Positions 20,927 to 31,867 of a DNA stretch of 64,000 nucleotides are shown here, piece after piece. Position 1 is the stretch's first letter, and every line of letters starts with the position of its first letter. The notes under the pieces were generated by a model. That model worked only from the letters and a program-made list of their open reading frames with translations. It searched no databases and was not told where the DNA came from. Both the position numbers and the translations under genes were made by a program. The DNA lies in the NCBI GenBank assembly GCA_031763025.1, contig JASSKH010000002.1, positions 17,086,468-17,150,467 of the forward strand, read 5' to 3'. This stretch comes from Macrocystis pyrifera. Lineage: Eukaryota > Sar > Phaeophyceae > Laminariales > Laminariaceae.

Positions 20927-21201
20927 AAGATCAACGGTTGCGGCACACTTTGTATCCCTGGACAGGTCTGCCTTTTAAGTCGGTAATCGTCGGTACTCAC
21001 GTGTGTTGCTTGCTTACCTATAGAAGATGAGCAGTTTTATTCCTTTCGTGCACGCGGAGACTGAGACCCAGCTCGTGCGCCTCTGGAAAACCCCTGGTTT
21101 TCCATCTAAGATACGCCTTCCAAGTACTACAAATACGTTCCCAGTGACTGAACCCAGGGAATTACCGGGCTTTCAACCTCATACAAAGCAGTATCATAAC
21201 A
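20927..21201. repeat. LTR-like direct repeat, right
   Basis: Second copy of the 19728-19997 repeat, same orientation, with 929 bp between them. The interval and lack of pol suggest a terminal-repeat retrotransposon in miniature, or a simple tandem duplication with filler. No clear target duplication flanks the pair. Confidence 0.7.
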
Positions 21202-21412
21202 GAAGATTAGAAAAAAAGCACCTATCGAGTCTTCTACGATGCCTAAATATGTAACACCCAGCGTGAAATAAGGTCTTTCCCAAAATAAGTACACGGGCAC
21301 TTTTCCGCTCAAGTACATACAATATTATTTGGTTTTAACAGCAAACTTTTCTGGATATATTTTTTTCATAGTGTAGCACATCGTACAGCACACAGCACAG
21401 CTCTGCCGCAGC

Positions 21413-21616
21413 ATGACACAGAGCAGCCACAGCTCGGCAGCAACAACCAACATAAATCACCGCCATACGATCCAAACCCCCAACCCAAGTAAAACCCGCT
21501 TCTCGGTGAACTCGCAGCTATCACCCTTCAACAGCAGCAATGTCGGCGGCATGGAGGAGCACCCCGATCCAGCACGCGTGACTCAACCGACAGCCTCTAG
21601 TAGTAACTGGAAATAA
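21413..21616 (+). CDS. Small hypothetical frame, 67 aa
   Basis: Reads MTQSSHSSAATTNINHRHTI...PNPSKTRF...SSNVGGMEEHPDPARV...SSSNWK. Hydrophilic, Ser/Thr/Asn-rich, no recognisable domain. It sits in otherwise gene-free DNA after the LTR-like pair. Could be chance. Confidence 0.15.
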   Translation: MTQSSHSSAATTNINHRHTIQTPNPSKTRFSVNSQLSPFNSSNVGGMEEHPDPARVTQPTASSSNWK

Positions 21617-21739
21617 CCGACCACAATATTTCCCCGACTATATCGAGCAAACGCAGCACAACAAACACCACCACACACGAGGCACACAGGCCGTATTTCC
21701 AACGCCCAACCTAACTAAAGATCAACTGGCGGGTAGTAA

Positions 21740-22080
21740 GCGCTCACACGATGGCGAACTCTGCGGCCCCAGACCGCGATATTATTAACATTTCCAACAA
21801 GCGGTCAGAGAGCTGACGACGCTCTGTTGGCCAATGAAAAACATGTCGGTTGTTTACATAAACGACAGATTGACATGTATTTTCAACAGCGGGGTCATTT
21901 ACGAGGGTACCGACACTTACGACGCGGGTCGCAAAATGTAGGCAAAGCAAAAAGTAATCGACTGTAAAGTTAATATTTTTTCTCCTGTTATGTCGCCCTG
22001 CGGGTCGCAAAATGTAGGCAAAGCAAAAAGTAATCGACTGTAAAGCTAATATTTTTTTTAGCCCCTCCTGTTATGTCGCC
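21740..22080. repeat. Family K-related block with a ~75-bp tandem duplication
   Basis: GCGGGTCGCAAAATGTAGGC...GTAATCGACTGTAAAG...CTCCTGTTATGTCGCCCT occurs twice (from 21926 and from 22000). Upstream, TTGGCCAATGAAAAACATGT and ACGACAGATTGACATG match 58405-58540 and 59590-59650. Confidence 0.7.
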
Positions 22081-22375
22081 CTCAACGAATGCTCTTGTTG
22101 TGTACTTATGGTGTTGCTCGTCGCGCGCTCGCATGTTCTTGTGTACTTGTCGTGTTGGAACAGCAGTATGCTATCTATACTCGTTCCTGCTCTGTCGCCC
22201 TGAAGGCATAATATGCTCTTGTGCACTTGACGCTCTGCCATCGCTCGGCATACGAGAGATCACCAACAAGCGTTTTGGTACAGCAGTAAATACCTAACGA
22301 GCGAGGCATGCTCTTGTGCGCTGGTTGCTGCTGTTGTTCTTCGGGGCGATCGTCGCAAGCGCTTAGCGGACCCAC

Positions 22376-22672
22376 TTGGTCCTGCTGCTGCTGTTGCAGA
22401 CGTGGCTGCTGGGGCTGCCGTTGTCGTTGCGGCTGCTGCTGCTCCCTGGTTGCCATCGCTCTCCCTTTGCATTCCACCTCCTCATATATCACCTCATCAC
22501 CTTGCAGCTTCAACATACGATCTTGTGGTCCTGCTGCTGCTGTTGCAGATGTGGCTGCTGGGGCTGCTGTTGCCGTTGCGGCTGCTGCTGCTCCCTGGTA
22601 CCATCGCTCTCCCTTTGCACATGCACTTCCTCATATATCACCTCACCACCTTGAACCTTCAACGTATGCTCT
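22376..22672 (+). repeat. Tandem duplication, ~155-bp CTG-rich unit
   Basis: GGTCCTGCTGCTGCTGTTGCAGA...CTCTCCCTTTGCA...CACCTCATCACCTTGCAGC is repeated once, near 22378 and 22534. Leucine- or alanine-rich frames across it are by-products of the CTG repeat. Confidence 0.8.
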
Positions 22673-22839
22673 TTTTGTGTACTTGATGTGATATCGTGTG
22701 TCGGTATATGGTATAATGGTACTACGGTTTGATGTACTAATGGAAAAAACACGGTAAGTGACATATATATGTTGGTATGGTATGATGGTACGGTTTGAAG
22801 TACTAAATGGAAAAAACACGGTGCCACATGGTATGGTAT

Positions 22840-23060
22840 GATGGTACGGTGTCGTGGATGAATTATTTGGCTAAATTCGCCTGGTGGTATGGTATGTTTT
22901 AGTATATAAGGTCCGTAAAGGTCGAATACGTTGTACGAATATCATCTGTGACGACCTTATATATCGACCATTGGAAAGTGTTCGAAAATAGAAGCCATGC
23001 GGACAGACAGACAGACAGATTTGCAGTTACTGCAGCTGAGATTCAGTTTTACAAACTGAG
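22840..23060 (+). repeat. Family J repeat with conserved stem-loop
   Basis: Collinear with 61066-61310: GTCGTGGATG, AGTATATAAGGTCCGTAA, GGTCGAATACG, CTTATATATCG(A/G)CCATTGG, GCGGACAGACAGACAG, then a stem-loop (CAGTTT, TAC, AAACTGAG). A third copy of the stem-loop alone is at 41457-41476. TATATAAGG resembles a TATA box, but no gene follows. Confidence 0.75.
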
Positions 23061-23179
23061 AAAAAATAGTATTTACGATACACCACATGCTCAAAACAGT
23101 ATTTACGGTACACTACTTACTAAAAACAGTATGTATGATACAACACACACGCACACACAGTAGAGCTCTGTTGGGGCCG

Positions 23180-24040
23180 CACACGCACACAGCAGAACTA
23201 GCGTCAGAGGGGGCGAGAACACTGCTCACGCCAAGAAGGCAGCAGAGGCGATAGCGCTAGCAGCTGCGCAGGATGCCGGGGCTTTTTCCGTCCTTTTCGA
23301 AGCACTCAAGTGTTTAACAAGTGGAAGGAGGAGCCGACACAGAAGGCGGCGAGGAAGGAGGCAGAGGAGGATACGGCTGTGAGAATGGGGGGGGGGGGGG
23401 GGTGATAGATACATGTGCGGCGACTGGGTGAATCACTTTGTGAAAAAATCGTTTTGGCGTGTCGAGAGCCAATTAGTTCTTGTGACTGGGTGTGGTATTG
23501 GCATGTAGAGCGGCCATGAGGTCCTCCTGTCGCTGGGTATGAATCCGGTGTGAGTGCAAAAGAACGTATCAATACTGTCGGTGTGTTGCTTCGGTAAGGC
23601 TTTTGCCCCTGGTATACACCATTACTGATATGTCAGCCACATGCAACAATATATCTGATCGTAACGTGCGTACGTACGTTATGTACAACGTATTGTATGT
23701 ACGTACTTACATTCGTCTGTTCGTTGTCATCGCGATTTACAGCAGAACAGCTTGATCTGTGAGCATGCTGTGCGTGCGGGTGCCATTAGGGCCCGCTTCG
23801 GGGTATTTCGGGGTAAATTTGGTCGAAAATGATGCATTTTTCCGAAAAATAATTTGAAAAAAACTCCACGGCTATCGACGTAGATCGCGACGGCAGTCAC
23901 AGCCATTGTTGATTCACGTTACAATTATTATTCTTCAAAATATATGCACTGGAAAGTGAATGGATAAATTGTCCTGCATGGACCGTAGGTAATTTAATAT
24001 GTACATAATTAGGTATTAATAGTTGCCTTTTCCGCAAAGC
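23180..24040. other. Region without a supported gene
   Basis: Contains a run of about fourteen G near 23388 and the local palindrome GTACGTACGTTATGTACAACGT near 23670 (split across a line). I see no recognisable coding sequence or repeat family. Confidence 0.4.
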
Positions 24041-24049
24041 AGGTCGTGC

Positions 24050-25010
24050 TCTTTGTTCATGAGTGTACATTGTACATTAGTTAGCGTTGACGGTTGAGAC
24101 AATCCGCGTCGTGCGTTCGTTTTTGTGCTCTACCATACGCACCTCGCGATGATGAAGCGTCTCGCGCATGTGGATGTAAGGAGTCTGTTCCTCCCTATAC
24201 GCAGGAAAATATTTGCCCCAGTACTGCTGTATAACAGTTTTGGTCGTTGTTGCTGCTATCGATGAGGAAACGATATTTCTGCCGTGGTTGTTGTTGTTGC
24301 TATCAATGTCGTTGGCGTACGTTTCTGTGGTGTTCTTGGTGTGATTTGCTTCGATTAGTACGGTCTGGTCCTGGCAAAGTCAGTGTCAACGGTTGAGACA
24401 GTCCACGTCGTGCGTTCGTTCCTGCTTCACCACAAGCACCTCGTGATGATGAAGCGTTTTATGCATGCGGATGGAAGCAGTATGTTCCTCCCTAAACACA
24501 GGTAAATATTTGCCCCAGTACTGTTGCAACAGTTGTAGTTGTTGTTGCTGCTATTGACGAGGAAAACATATTTCTTCAAGTTCATCTATGCTGTGGTTGT
24601 TGCTGCTATTGGTCGTTTTTGTGTTTTACCATAAGCAGCTGATGGTCATGAAGCGTCTCGCGTTTGTGGATATAAGTCGCCTGTTGCTCCTTATACGCTT
24701 GTAAATATTTTTGCCCCAGTACATGCAAGGAGGGTCCCGTGAACGGAGTCATTTGCCTTCTCCGTATACCCCGTATCTAAGCGCTTTCAAGCGCCTTGCG
24801 GCGACTATATACATGCCCTTTACACGTGCTTATCACTCATGTACGCGGGGAACCCACTGAGGAAAATAGATCTCAACAAGAACGTCTGTGCTCTCGTCGT
24901 TGTTATTGTTGATATTATTAATGTTGCCGTTGTCGTGCGTTTCTTTGGTGTTGTTAGTGTCTTGCTTGGGCTATTAATAGTACGATCTGGCAAAGTCCTG
25001 GCAACTTTCG
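24050..25010 (+). repeat. Degenerate ~310-bp tandem array
   Basis: Units contain GTTGAGACARTCCRCGTCGTG, GATGATGAAGCGT, TGTTCCTCCCTA, TATTTGCCCCAGTACTG and a GTTGTTGCTGCTAT tail. They begin near 24085, 24385 and 24615, and a last partial copy (TTCTTTGGTGTTGTTAGTG...TCTGGCAAAGTCCTGG) reaches about 25010. No protein is preserved across the units. Confidence 0.75.
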
Positions 25011-25374
25011 TTCCCAGTTTTGGACGTGAACCGGGAAACGCATTGCATATGATCGATAACAAACACGGGCTACGTGCGTTGTGTCATGCATTATCCGCGA
25101 CCAAAGTTGTAAAAGTTGTACAGGTGAACGTGGACACAAGTGTGCGTAGTGCTTTCCATGTTTTCAACTTTCTTCAGTTTTACCATCATGATACCCGTAG
25201 AGAGTAGTGGGGGCAGGTATAGACGCTCACGTCTTGGATACTTTAAGAAAGACGTAGTCGCTAACAACACGGTGATTTTTTAAAAAAAATTCGTGAAGTC
25301 GACGTTAGTTGCGACGAGTTTGGCCTTTGCTTTCTTGCTCCGGAAAGGGAGAAGGGGTTTCAACCCCTTGGGAA

Positions 25375-25610
25375 TGCGGCAAAACAATATGAAATTGTTT
25401 TTGCCCTCGGTGAAATGCATCGAGCGCTGCTCTCAGCTTATTGTCGTTTTTTTTTTGACGTCGCAGTTGGAGTTGTTGATAGTGAGGAGAAACACCAGTC
25501 GGGACCAGCACAGACGGCACCTCACCAGGCGGGGTTTGGCTGACACTGAGCGTCTGCGTGCTGGCTATCGATACAACTCCTGGTCGTACAGGACATGGGA
25601 TATTCGTCGT
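25375..25610. repeat. Family K repeat, diverged short copy
   Basis: TTTTTGCCCTCGGTGAAATGC, GTCGGGACCAGCACAGACGG and CTGAGCGTCTGCGTGCTGGC match the longer copies at 58085 and 63555. It is the most diverged of the three. A long minus-strand open frame crossing it also crosses two transposon boundaries and is not a gene. Confidence 0.65.
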
Positions 25611-26038
25611 GGTTCGTAAAGGGTGTTGTTGGTATTGATATTTAATAGTGGTGCCCAAGACACTTTCACAGCCTACTAGTTTTACTAGAAACTCGACGCA
25701 ATATGGCACACTCCGAAAAACATATTTTTTGGTACCCTGGTGAGTCTTCACATTAAACCTGTTCTTTCTACCCGTCGACATCCAGCACAACCAGTGTCCG
25801 TGCCGATTCTTCAATCCTAGACGCACTATGGCATACACTGAAAAACGAGCTTCTAGAAATTGTAGAGCAGGGCAAGGGTTGCCCTGCTGTTCCCTAGGTG
25901 TTACCATATAATACAAGGTTGGACGGAGGTATGGAAATTCTCTCGCGACGTAGATACTTGCTACGTAGAATATTACTTGTTTGAAGATGCTGCTGTTACC
26001 GCTATTTCGAAGCAAAAAAACAAAACGTAATATCACAG

Positions 26039-27200
26039 TTAGGGGTGGGACTGAAATATTTTTAGACGTAAAAAAGTCACAAAAAATGTCAGCGGTCGTT
26101 ATCTGAGAAAAAAGAATCTTTAAGAAATTAACCAATCAGCGCGTGGGAAAGAACGGACACGTCACAAAAAAACTCTCCAGGTGGTATCATATACCACGTA
26201 CCAGGTACCAGAGGGTACGTCACGTATGGTACGAGAGGAGCTGCAGCGTGTCGCTCCAAAAGGGTGGAGCAGTACACAACAAAAAACACACCACGACGAG
26301 TGCTTGAGCAGCAGCGCACAAACCGGCGCGTGGGCGTGAGAGGGAATTACTGGTGGGCCCTCCGCCTCGATGGCTGACAACCCGCAAGTGCAGCCCCTAC
26401 CGGGCCTGGTTGAAGGTGGATCTGCAGATCCTGATGCGGTTGCTGGAGGTACTGACCCAGTTGCTGCTGCTGCTGCTGCAGCGGTGCAAGATGTTCCCAT
26501 CCACAGCCATCGAGCGCGGTCGCGGCTGTCCTCCGCCCCCGCGATGCCACGGCGGACAACAGTATTCGCTCGGCGCACGATCGCCGACGCGACCCGTACG
26601 CTACAGATATGCCTCCCGATTCGCTTGGGCAATTTTTTTCCTCTTGCCCTTGGCCGAGGTTCGTTCTGGTTTTTTCTAATAATTCCCCATCAAGAAATTG
26701 AATGTCATGGTACAGGTCCCGAAAAAGTGACTGAAAAGGGGCGATTTTTCGCCAGATCGTTCTCTACGGATTCTACGTCGATTCGACCGGGGTTTGTTTT
26801 GCTGTATGCCACACATCCCAATGCAGAGTATGACTATGTCTACACACTACTCAAAGCACGACAGAGAGCAAGAGGCACAAAAAATGAAAAAAAAAAAAAC
26901 GTGTTTCTCCGCACTTTTCAGTCTATAAAGACGTCAATTTGTACTCCTGCGCTAAAAAAAACATGCGGTCCGAACGGTATGTGCCCTGTGTGGGGTGTCT
27001 GGATGAAGTCAAGACCGGCTCCATCTCCACCTCAGCGAAATATCAGATACAAGTTCACTACGCATCCGCACTAAAACCAAGTAGTTAGGGGTATGGCGGT
27101 AGTTTTATTTTTTCAGAATTTTTAATATTTTTTGGCTGGTCGGCTTGAATAGCCTGCCGCTTTTTTTTGGGTCAAATCAGGCCTCCAGTCCCACCCCTAA
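26039..27200. mobile_element. TIR transposon insertion, 1162 bp, 3-bp target duplication CAG
   Basis: Perfect 15-bp inverted ends TTAGGGGTGGGACTG (26039-26053) and CAGTCCCACCCCTAA (27186-27200). CAG is present on both sides (26036-26038 and 27201-27203). The related copies at 13613 and 32049 have the unbroken TCACAGTCGCATCG, so the empty site is known. TAGGGG resembles hAT ends, but an 8-bp duplication is excluded. A 3-bp duplication occurs in several other superfamilies. No DDE motif is evident in the open frames inside, so I call it non-autonomous and unclassified. Confidence 0.85.
26370..27074 (+). CDS. Hypothetical frame inside the TIR element, 234 aa
   Basis: Begins MADNPQVQPLPGLVEGG, has an alanine run coded by a GCT/GCA repeat, then a mixed central part (FLIIPHQEIECHGTGPEK; RPGFVLLYATHPNAEYDYVY) and a basic C-terminus. 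It covers most of the element's interior. There is no zinc finger, no DDE/D catalytic signature that I can place, and an overlapping minus-strand frame of 156 aa is also open. It may be a remnant of an element protein or chance. Confidence 0.25.
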   Translation: MADNPQVQPLPGLVEGGSADPDAVAGGTDPVAAAAAAAVQDVPIHSHRARSRLSSAPAMPRRTTVFARRTIADATRTLQICLPIRLGNFFPLALGRGSFWFFLIIPHQEIECHGTGPEKVTEKGRFFARSFSTDSTSIRPGFVLLYATHPNAEYDYVYTLLKARQRARGTKNEKKKNVFLRTFQSIKTSICTPALKKTCGPNGMCPVWGVWMKSRPAPSPPQRNIRYKFTTHPH

Positions 27201-28404
27201 CAGTCGCATCGCGCAGATTGCGATGACCTCGACGTGTCGCGAACACACCCATACCAAATAAAACGCCGCAGTAAAATCCAAGATGACAAAAGGCATACAA
27301 GTAGACTATTCGCCGATTATCGTTACGTACATGCACCCCGTAAACAAAACTCTGTCGACCAAACAGATAATATAAATGTAGCCGCGCAGAACTCGAAGGG
27401 CTGGACGCACCGTGCAACATTTCTGCCAAATGCGTCCTAGCAAAAAGAGGGAAAGAAGATAGCAGACAGTCCTAATCGAGAAGCAACATCACACAAAAAA
27501 AAAAACAAACGTTTAAACACACATGTGAAGAACACGTGAGACGCTCAAGGCGGGGGTGCGTCGGACTCGAGTCGGCAGGGCACAGCTGGCTGCACTCCCC
27601 ACGTCGTAGTGGCCAGGACTTCGGAGAGGCGGAGGCATGCTCGGTCCTTGTCTAGTTGCCTCGATTATCTCCGAGCGTTCTTGGCTTGCGCGCTCACGGT
27701 AGCTAGCACTACGGTATGCTGTCGTTGTGCCTAGGGAACAAGCAAGGTCTTAGACATTCGAAGGTAGACATACATATGCTGGAAACCATGCAGAAGGCGC
27801 AGTCGCCGCAGCGCCCGCAGTCGCCGCAGGGGGCGGAAACGGCCCAGAGCTCCCGTACGCCGCAAAAAACAGTTCCGGCCCAGACCAAACCGAAGGGCAA
27901 AAACAAATCTGTGGACCACAGGGAGGGTCCGATCGAGACCCCGTCCGCTAAGCGCCAGCATGTCGAGTAGATGGGACCACAGAGAGGGTCCGATCGAGAC
28001 CCCGGCCGCTAAGCGGCAGCACCGTTGCTGACGTGGGCCGTTATCGTCCTAATGTAACTATCAAGAGAAGTACGGAGGAAGCACGTATTCGTACTATAGA
28101 AATTCCGCTTTTTCTTGTGGTTTAGGTACTATAAATTTCGCGTTCTTCTTGCCGATTGTTGTTGTCGTGGGACACTAACTCTTGTCGCGGTCGACCTTGT
28201 TTTTTTCTTCAACCTAATTGGAAATAATGTTTTCCCTTCAGATTCTTCTTCCTCTGCCCTGCTGGGCATTTTTATGAGCGATGGACGACGAAACTCTTGC
28301 TTCATGCCGCATATTTTCGGATACCGTCTCGACACAAAAGACAGCACTGCACGTATAAAACTTACACACATACTGTAATACAGGTACTTGTGCACGTCGA
28401 ACAT

Positions 28405-29360
28405 TCGGAGAGACACTTTCCCTCCAGCACCCCGTGACAAAAAACCAATCTGTAACTTCCAGCACCCCGTTACAAAAAAGTGAACTTTGTACGAAGTTGT
28501 AGGCCGTTGTTGACGTGGGCCGTTATCGTCCTAATGTAAGTATCGAGAAAAGTATGCAGGAAGTACGTATTCGTACCATCGAATTTCCACTCTATTTCTT
28601 TTGGTTTTGGTACTATATAATTTGGCTTTGGCACTAAAAATAGTGGGTACCGTAGGTTGTAGTTACGGAGAAGTCAGTGTCACTGCTGTCTTGTTTCGAC
28701 CAGCTGTGTAGGGTGTTAAAAGGGTAGGTTGTCTGTCGTCCTTTGTTGTAGGATGTTGTCGTCGGATGTTGTCGTGGGACGCTGGCCTCAACGTGGGCAC
28801 TAAATTGCGTCCTGCCAAATGCAAGTCTCAAGAAAACATCGGAAGCACGTATTTTGTCATTTTGTTCGCACGCACTACAAATAGGAGGCACCGCGGGTTG
28901 TACGTATTTCGCGTTCTTCTTGCCGATTGTTGTTGTCGTGGGACGCTAACTCTTGTCGCGGTCGACCTTGTTTTTTTCTTCGAACTAATTGGAAATAATT
29001 TTTGCCCTTCAGCTTCTTCTTCCTCTGTCCTGCTGGGCATTTTTATGAGCGATGGACGACGAAACTCTTCCTTCATGCCGCACATCGTCGGATATCGTCT
29101 CGACACAAAAGACAGCACTGCACGTATAAAACTTACACACATAGTGTAATACAGGTACTTGGCACGTAGAACATTCGGAGAGACACTCTCCCTCCGTCCT
29201 GCCGGGGATTTTTATGCGCGATGGACGACGAAACTCTTCTTCCTTCATGCTGCACATCGTCGGATATCGTCTCGACACAAAAGACAGCACTGCACGCATA
29301 AAAGTTACACACATACTGTAATACACGTACTTGTGCACGTAGAACATTCGGAGAGTTCAC
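28405..29360 (+). repeat. Family F blocks with 170-bp units
   Basis: Includes CCAGCACCCCGTGACAAAAA repeated with a change at 28424 and 28460, the GGTACCGTAGGTTGTAG...GGTTGTCTGTCGTCC block (28645-28745), the CGCGTTCTTCTTGCCGATTG leader at 28909 and about two 170-bp units from 29040 to 29350. The same order occurs at 32545-32835, 34820-35560 and 38280-38560. Confidence 0.75.
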
Positions 29361-30080
29361 GATGTTTACGGGCTATTCGTTCGTTCGTGATACCTACCTG
29401 GTACCTGGTACGCGTATGCACATACCCCTCACCAGAGCTTAAACTGCTTCAAAGAGCTGCTTGTACTCGTTCATATGCTCTTACCACAAAACCTTGGGAC
29501 GCACGACAGTTTTTTCTTTTCTTTTACCTTGCAATTTTCCTCTTTCGATTTGTTTTCTTTGTTTTACCTACTTGGTACCTGGTACGCGTATATGCACTAG
29601 CAAGTACCGATGTGACACGGCGGTGACGTACATACATAGGTGATAATAGCACACGAAAGCACGTTGTATAGGGCAGCTATGAAGTGAAATACGACGCATC
29701 AACGGGCTATAATCATCAACCATCAAGCTACCCTTCAGGCGTACCTGGTACGGAGCATAGTAGACAATGCCTATATTAATACTTTAATCCAGAAGTGCTA
29801 TTCGAACACCAACCTGCTGCGGCTACCTGGAGGATGTTTTGTCCTTTGTGCATTGTTGGCTAGCATTTTACCATATACTACATTGTTACGTATGCAGTAA
29901 GCACGGAAGTATGGGATACGCAGCGGTCCTTACTTCGACGGACACAGCAGTCGTACAGCAGTAAACGGCCAGGTATTTGAGGGATGAAGTTAGTATGAAA
30001 TACACAGCAGTCCAACACTTCGGTTTCAAACGTAGTGCTACCAGCCGCAGGGCATCCCAGCGACACGAGCAACCGCGCCA
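29360..30080. other. Region without a supported gene
   Basis: Contains two ACCTGGTACGCGTATATGCA-like blocks (29395 and 29575), the only internal repeat I see. No coding or RNA gene recognised. Confidence 0.35.
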
Positions 30081-30778
30081 GTACACAGCTGTATAGAGAC
30101 GTTGTTTCGCGCCCGACGCGCGGTCGGCGGGCGGCGCATATCTCCGTGGCCAGACCACAGTCGGGCTGGTGCGGGCTCGAGCCTAGAGACCGAGAGAAGC
30201 GCGCTCGGCGCGCAAGTCTCCCTGGGACACGTATTTGTAGACTACAGCAGCAGCTCAGTTATGAAATACCACTTTTGAGTTCCAGATTTTGGCCCGATCG
30301 CATTTTCAGCCGTGAACTTCGCAAATCGAAACAGTCTTCTTATCATGCGGAAAAATCGGATTCACTGTGCGCGCAGAGATTCTCAAGCAAATACGGAGGC
30401 CAACTGCTGTTGTTGTGGTCTGGTGCCGCGAAGAGACGCGCTGGGTGCGCTGCACTGCGCGTAGGACCCAAGCGTCCGAGCCAACTTTGACTGCCTTTCT
30501 TTAGCCTGGCGGCGGAGAGACGTGCCGAGTGTGCTTAAATAGTCAACTTCTCTTGGTATTTTATACTTCACAATGTGACTGACTGCTGCTGCTGCGGTGC
30601 CGCTGCTGTAGTCTACGACGAGTACGTATCCACCGAGAGGTGCTCGACGACTGCGCTTCTCTTGGTCTCTAAGCCCAAACCCGCTCCAGCCGACTGTAGT
30701 CTGCACACGGAGAGATGCGCCGCCCGCTGACCGTGCGTCGGGCGCGAAGCAACGACGCTATACAGTAGTTGTCACCAT
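30080..30778. mobile_element. Second foldback element with ~190-bp inverted arms
   Basis: The left arm (about 30085-30265: CTGTATAG, TTTCGCGCCCGACGCGCGGT, GGGCGGCGCAT, CAGTCGGGCTGG, TAGAGACCGAGAGAAGCGC, GTAGACTACAGCAGC) reappears as its reverse complement at about 30555-30775. The centre of ~290 bp is unlike any other family here and no transposase is seen. Short frames over it are chance. Confidence 0.75.
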
Positions 30779-31068
30779 CCAACTCATCGATCGTTCTGTT
30801 GCTTTGTTGTCGTGGAGAACATCTTGAGTTCAGAGAGCTTGTCATTTTTCGATACGAAAAGCTGATCACCTAAGTCGTCGGATTCTTTGTCTATTAATAG
30901 GGTAAGGCATGGACAGTGGTTTCCTGGATGTTCACGGGTGGAAATAACAGTTTAGTGTGAAGGACCCACAAACCCATACAGTATAACCGGCGGTGTCTCG
31001 TGCCAGGAAGCCCGATCCTAATTTACCGCGTGAAATGAACACAACGAACTCGTACGAGTCGACGAAAC

Positions 31069-31651
31069 ATGGAAAGCGCATGGCTCGAGCTGTTTGCCGC
31101 TGGTGTAGCAGTCGCTGTTGTTGCCTTTGATAATCATTACCATTTACTCGGATTTAATGTACAGCAGGAAGCGACCCTGTCGAAAAAACGCTCCATAATA
31201 TATTGCAAACCCATGGGGTCAAGACCTTGCAGCCAGAAGCGCCCTTGCACGACCATTTGCGAGCGGCGGGCAACGACCTCATTGACACCGTTAACCAACC
31301 GCGCTGAGCGAGCAATGCTTCTGCAAGGTGATCCCACTTTTGTTACGATCGATGCGCTGTAGCCAATTTGCGAAAGATTTCGCCGCTCGTGCCGACTCTG
31401 GCACAAGCGATTATTCACAAGCGGTTGCCCCCCTGATGAGGCTGGGTCGCGTAGCTCAAGACGCAGGGTTCCGAACAATCCGAAAGTGGGTCCAGACTGC
31501 TTGTGTGTGTCCGCTATCGATTCGCGCGGTATACATCTCAACGTCGGGAGCGGTTTGGGACCAGATTTTGCGAGGATTAGAGTTTTCTTGTGACTGCGGA
31601 CAGACAGACAAGTTTGGAACTGCTTTACCAGTGATACATATTGATAAGTAA
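31069..31651 (+). pseudogene. Possible frameshifted gene remnant, unknown family
   Basis: A plus-strand start MESAWLELFAAGVAVAVVAF...FNVQQ leads into protein-like stretches only if the frame changes: VEKTLHNILQTHGVKTLQPE...HLRAAGNDLIDTVNQPR, and later VPNNPKVGPDCLCVSAIDSR...NVGSGLGPDFARIRVFL. The opposite strand is also open for 174 codons. I cannot name the family. The stretch is single-copy in the window, unlike the DNA around it. Confidence 0.2.
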
Positions 31652-31867
31652 TGATGTACATAATTTATTTATTACACTTTTTCACAATCCACATAACTTG
31701 TAGAGTTTAGAGAATCATATGCAGTTTCGGGAACACCGATGCCTGATTTACGTGCCACCTCGAGCCATATAAAAAAAAAGCTAGGCATCAAAGCAGCAGC
31801 AGCAGCAATAACAGCAGCAGCTCATCCCCGGAAGAATCACTCACATTTATAACCATACCATACTAAA

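Larger units (their letters stand above)
25860..28400 (-). mobile_element. Hairpin-ended Helitron-like element, non-autonomous copy 3 (interrupted)
   Basis: Carries the best terminal hairpin (25866-25888, perfect 10-bp stem, GGG loop). The terminal region is split by the insertion at 26039-27200, then resumes at CAGTCGCATCGCGC (27201) and continues nearly identically to 13614-14800. The protease 3' fragment lies at 27705-27790 and a family F block from 28105. Two nearly identical non-autonomous copies suggest recent movement or duplication. Confidence 0.75.

Noticed and set aside
22948..23163. GACA-rich and TACGGTACACTAC repeats considered as a CRISPR-like array
   Set aside because: Repeats are too short and irregular and there are no unique spacers; the DNA is eukaryotic in character.
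25305..26135. 276-codon minus-strand open frame
   Set aside because: It runs across a family K fragment, the hairpin-ended terminus and the TIR of the inserted transposon, so it cannot be one evolved protein.
30035..30490. 151-codon plus-strand frame
   Set aside because: Lies over the arm of the foldback element and continues into unrelated centre sequence.
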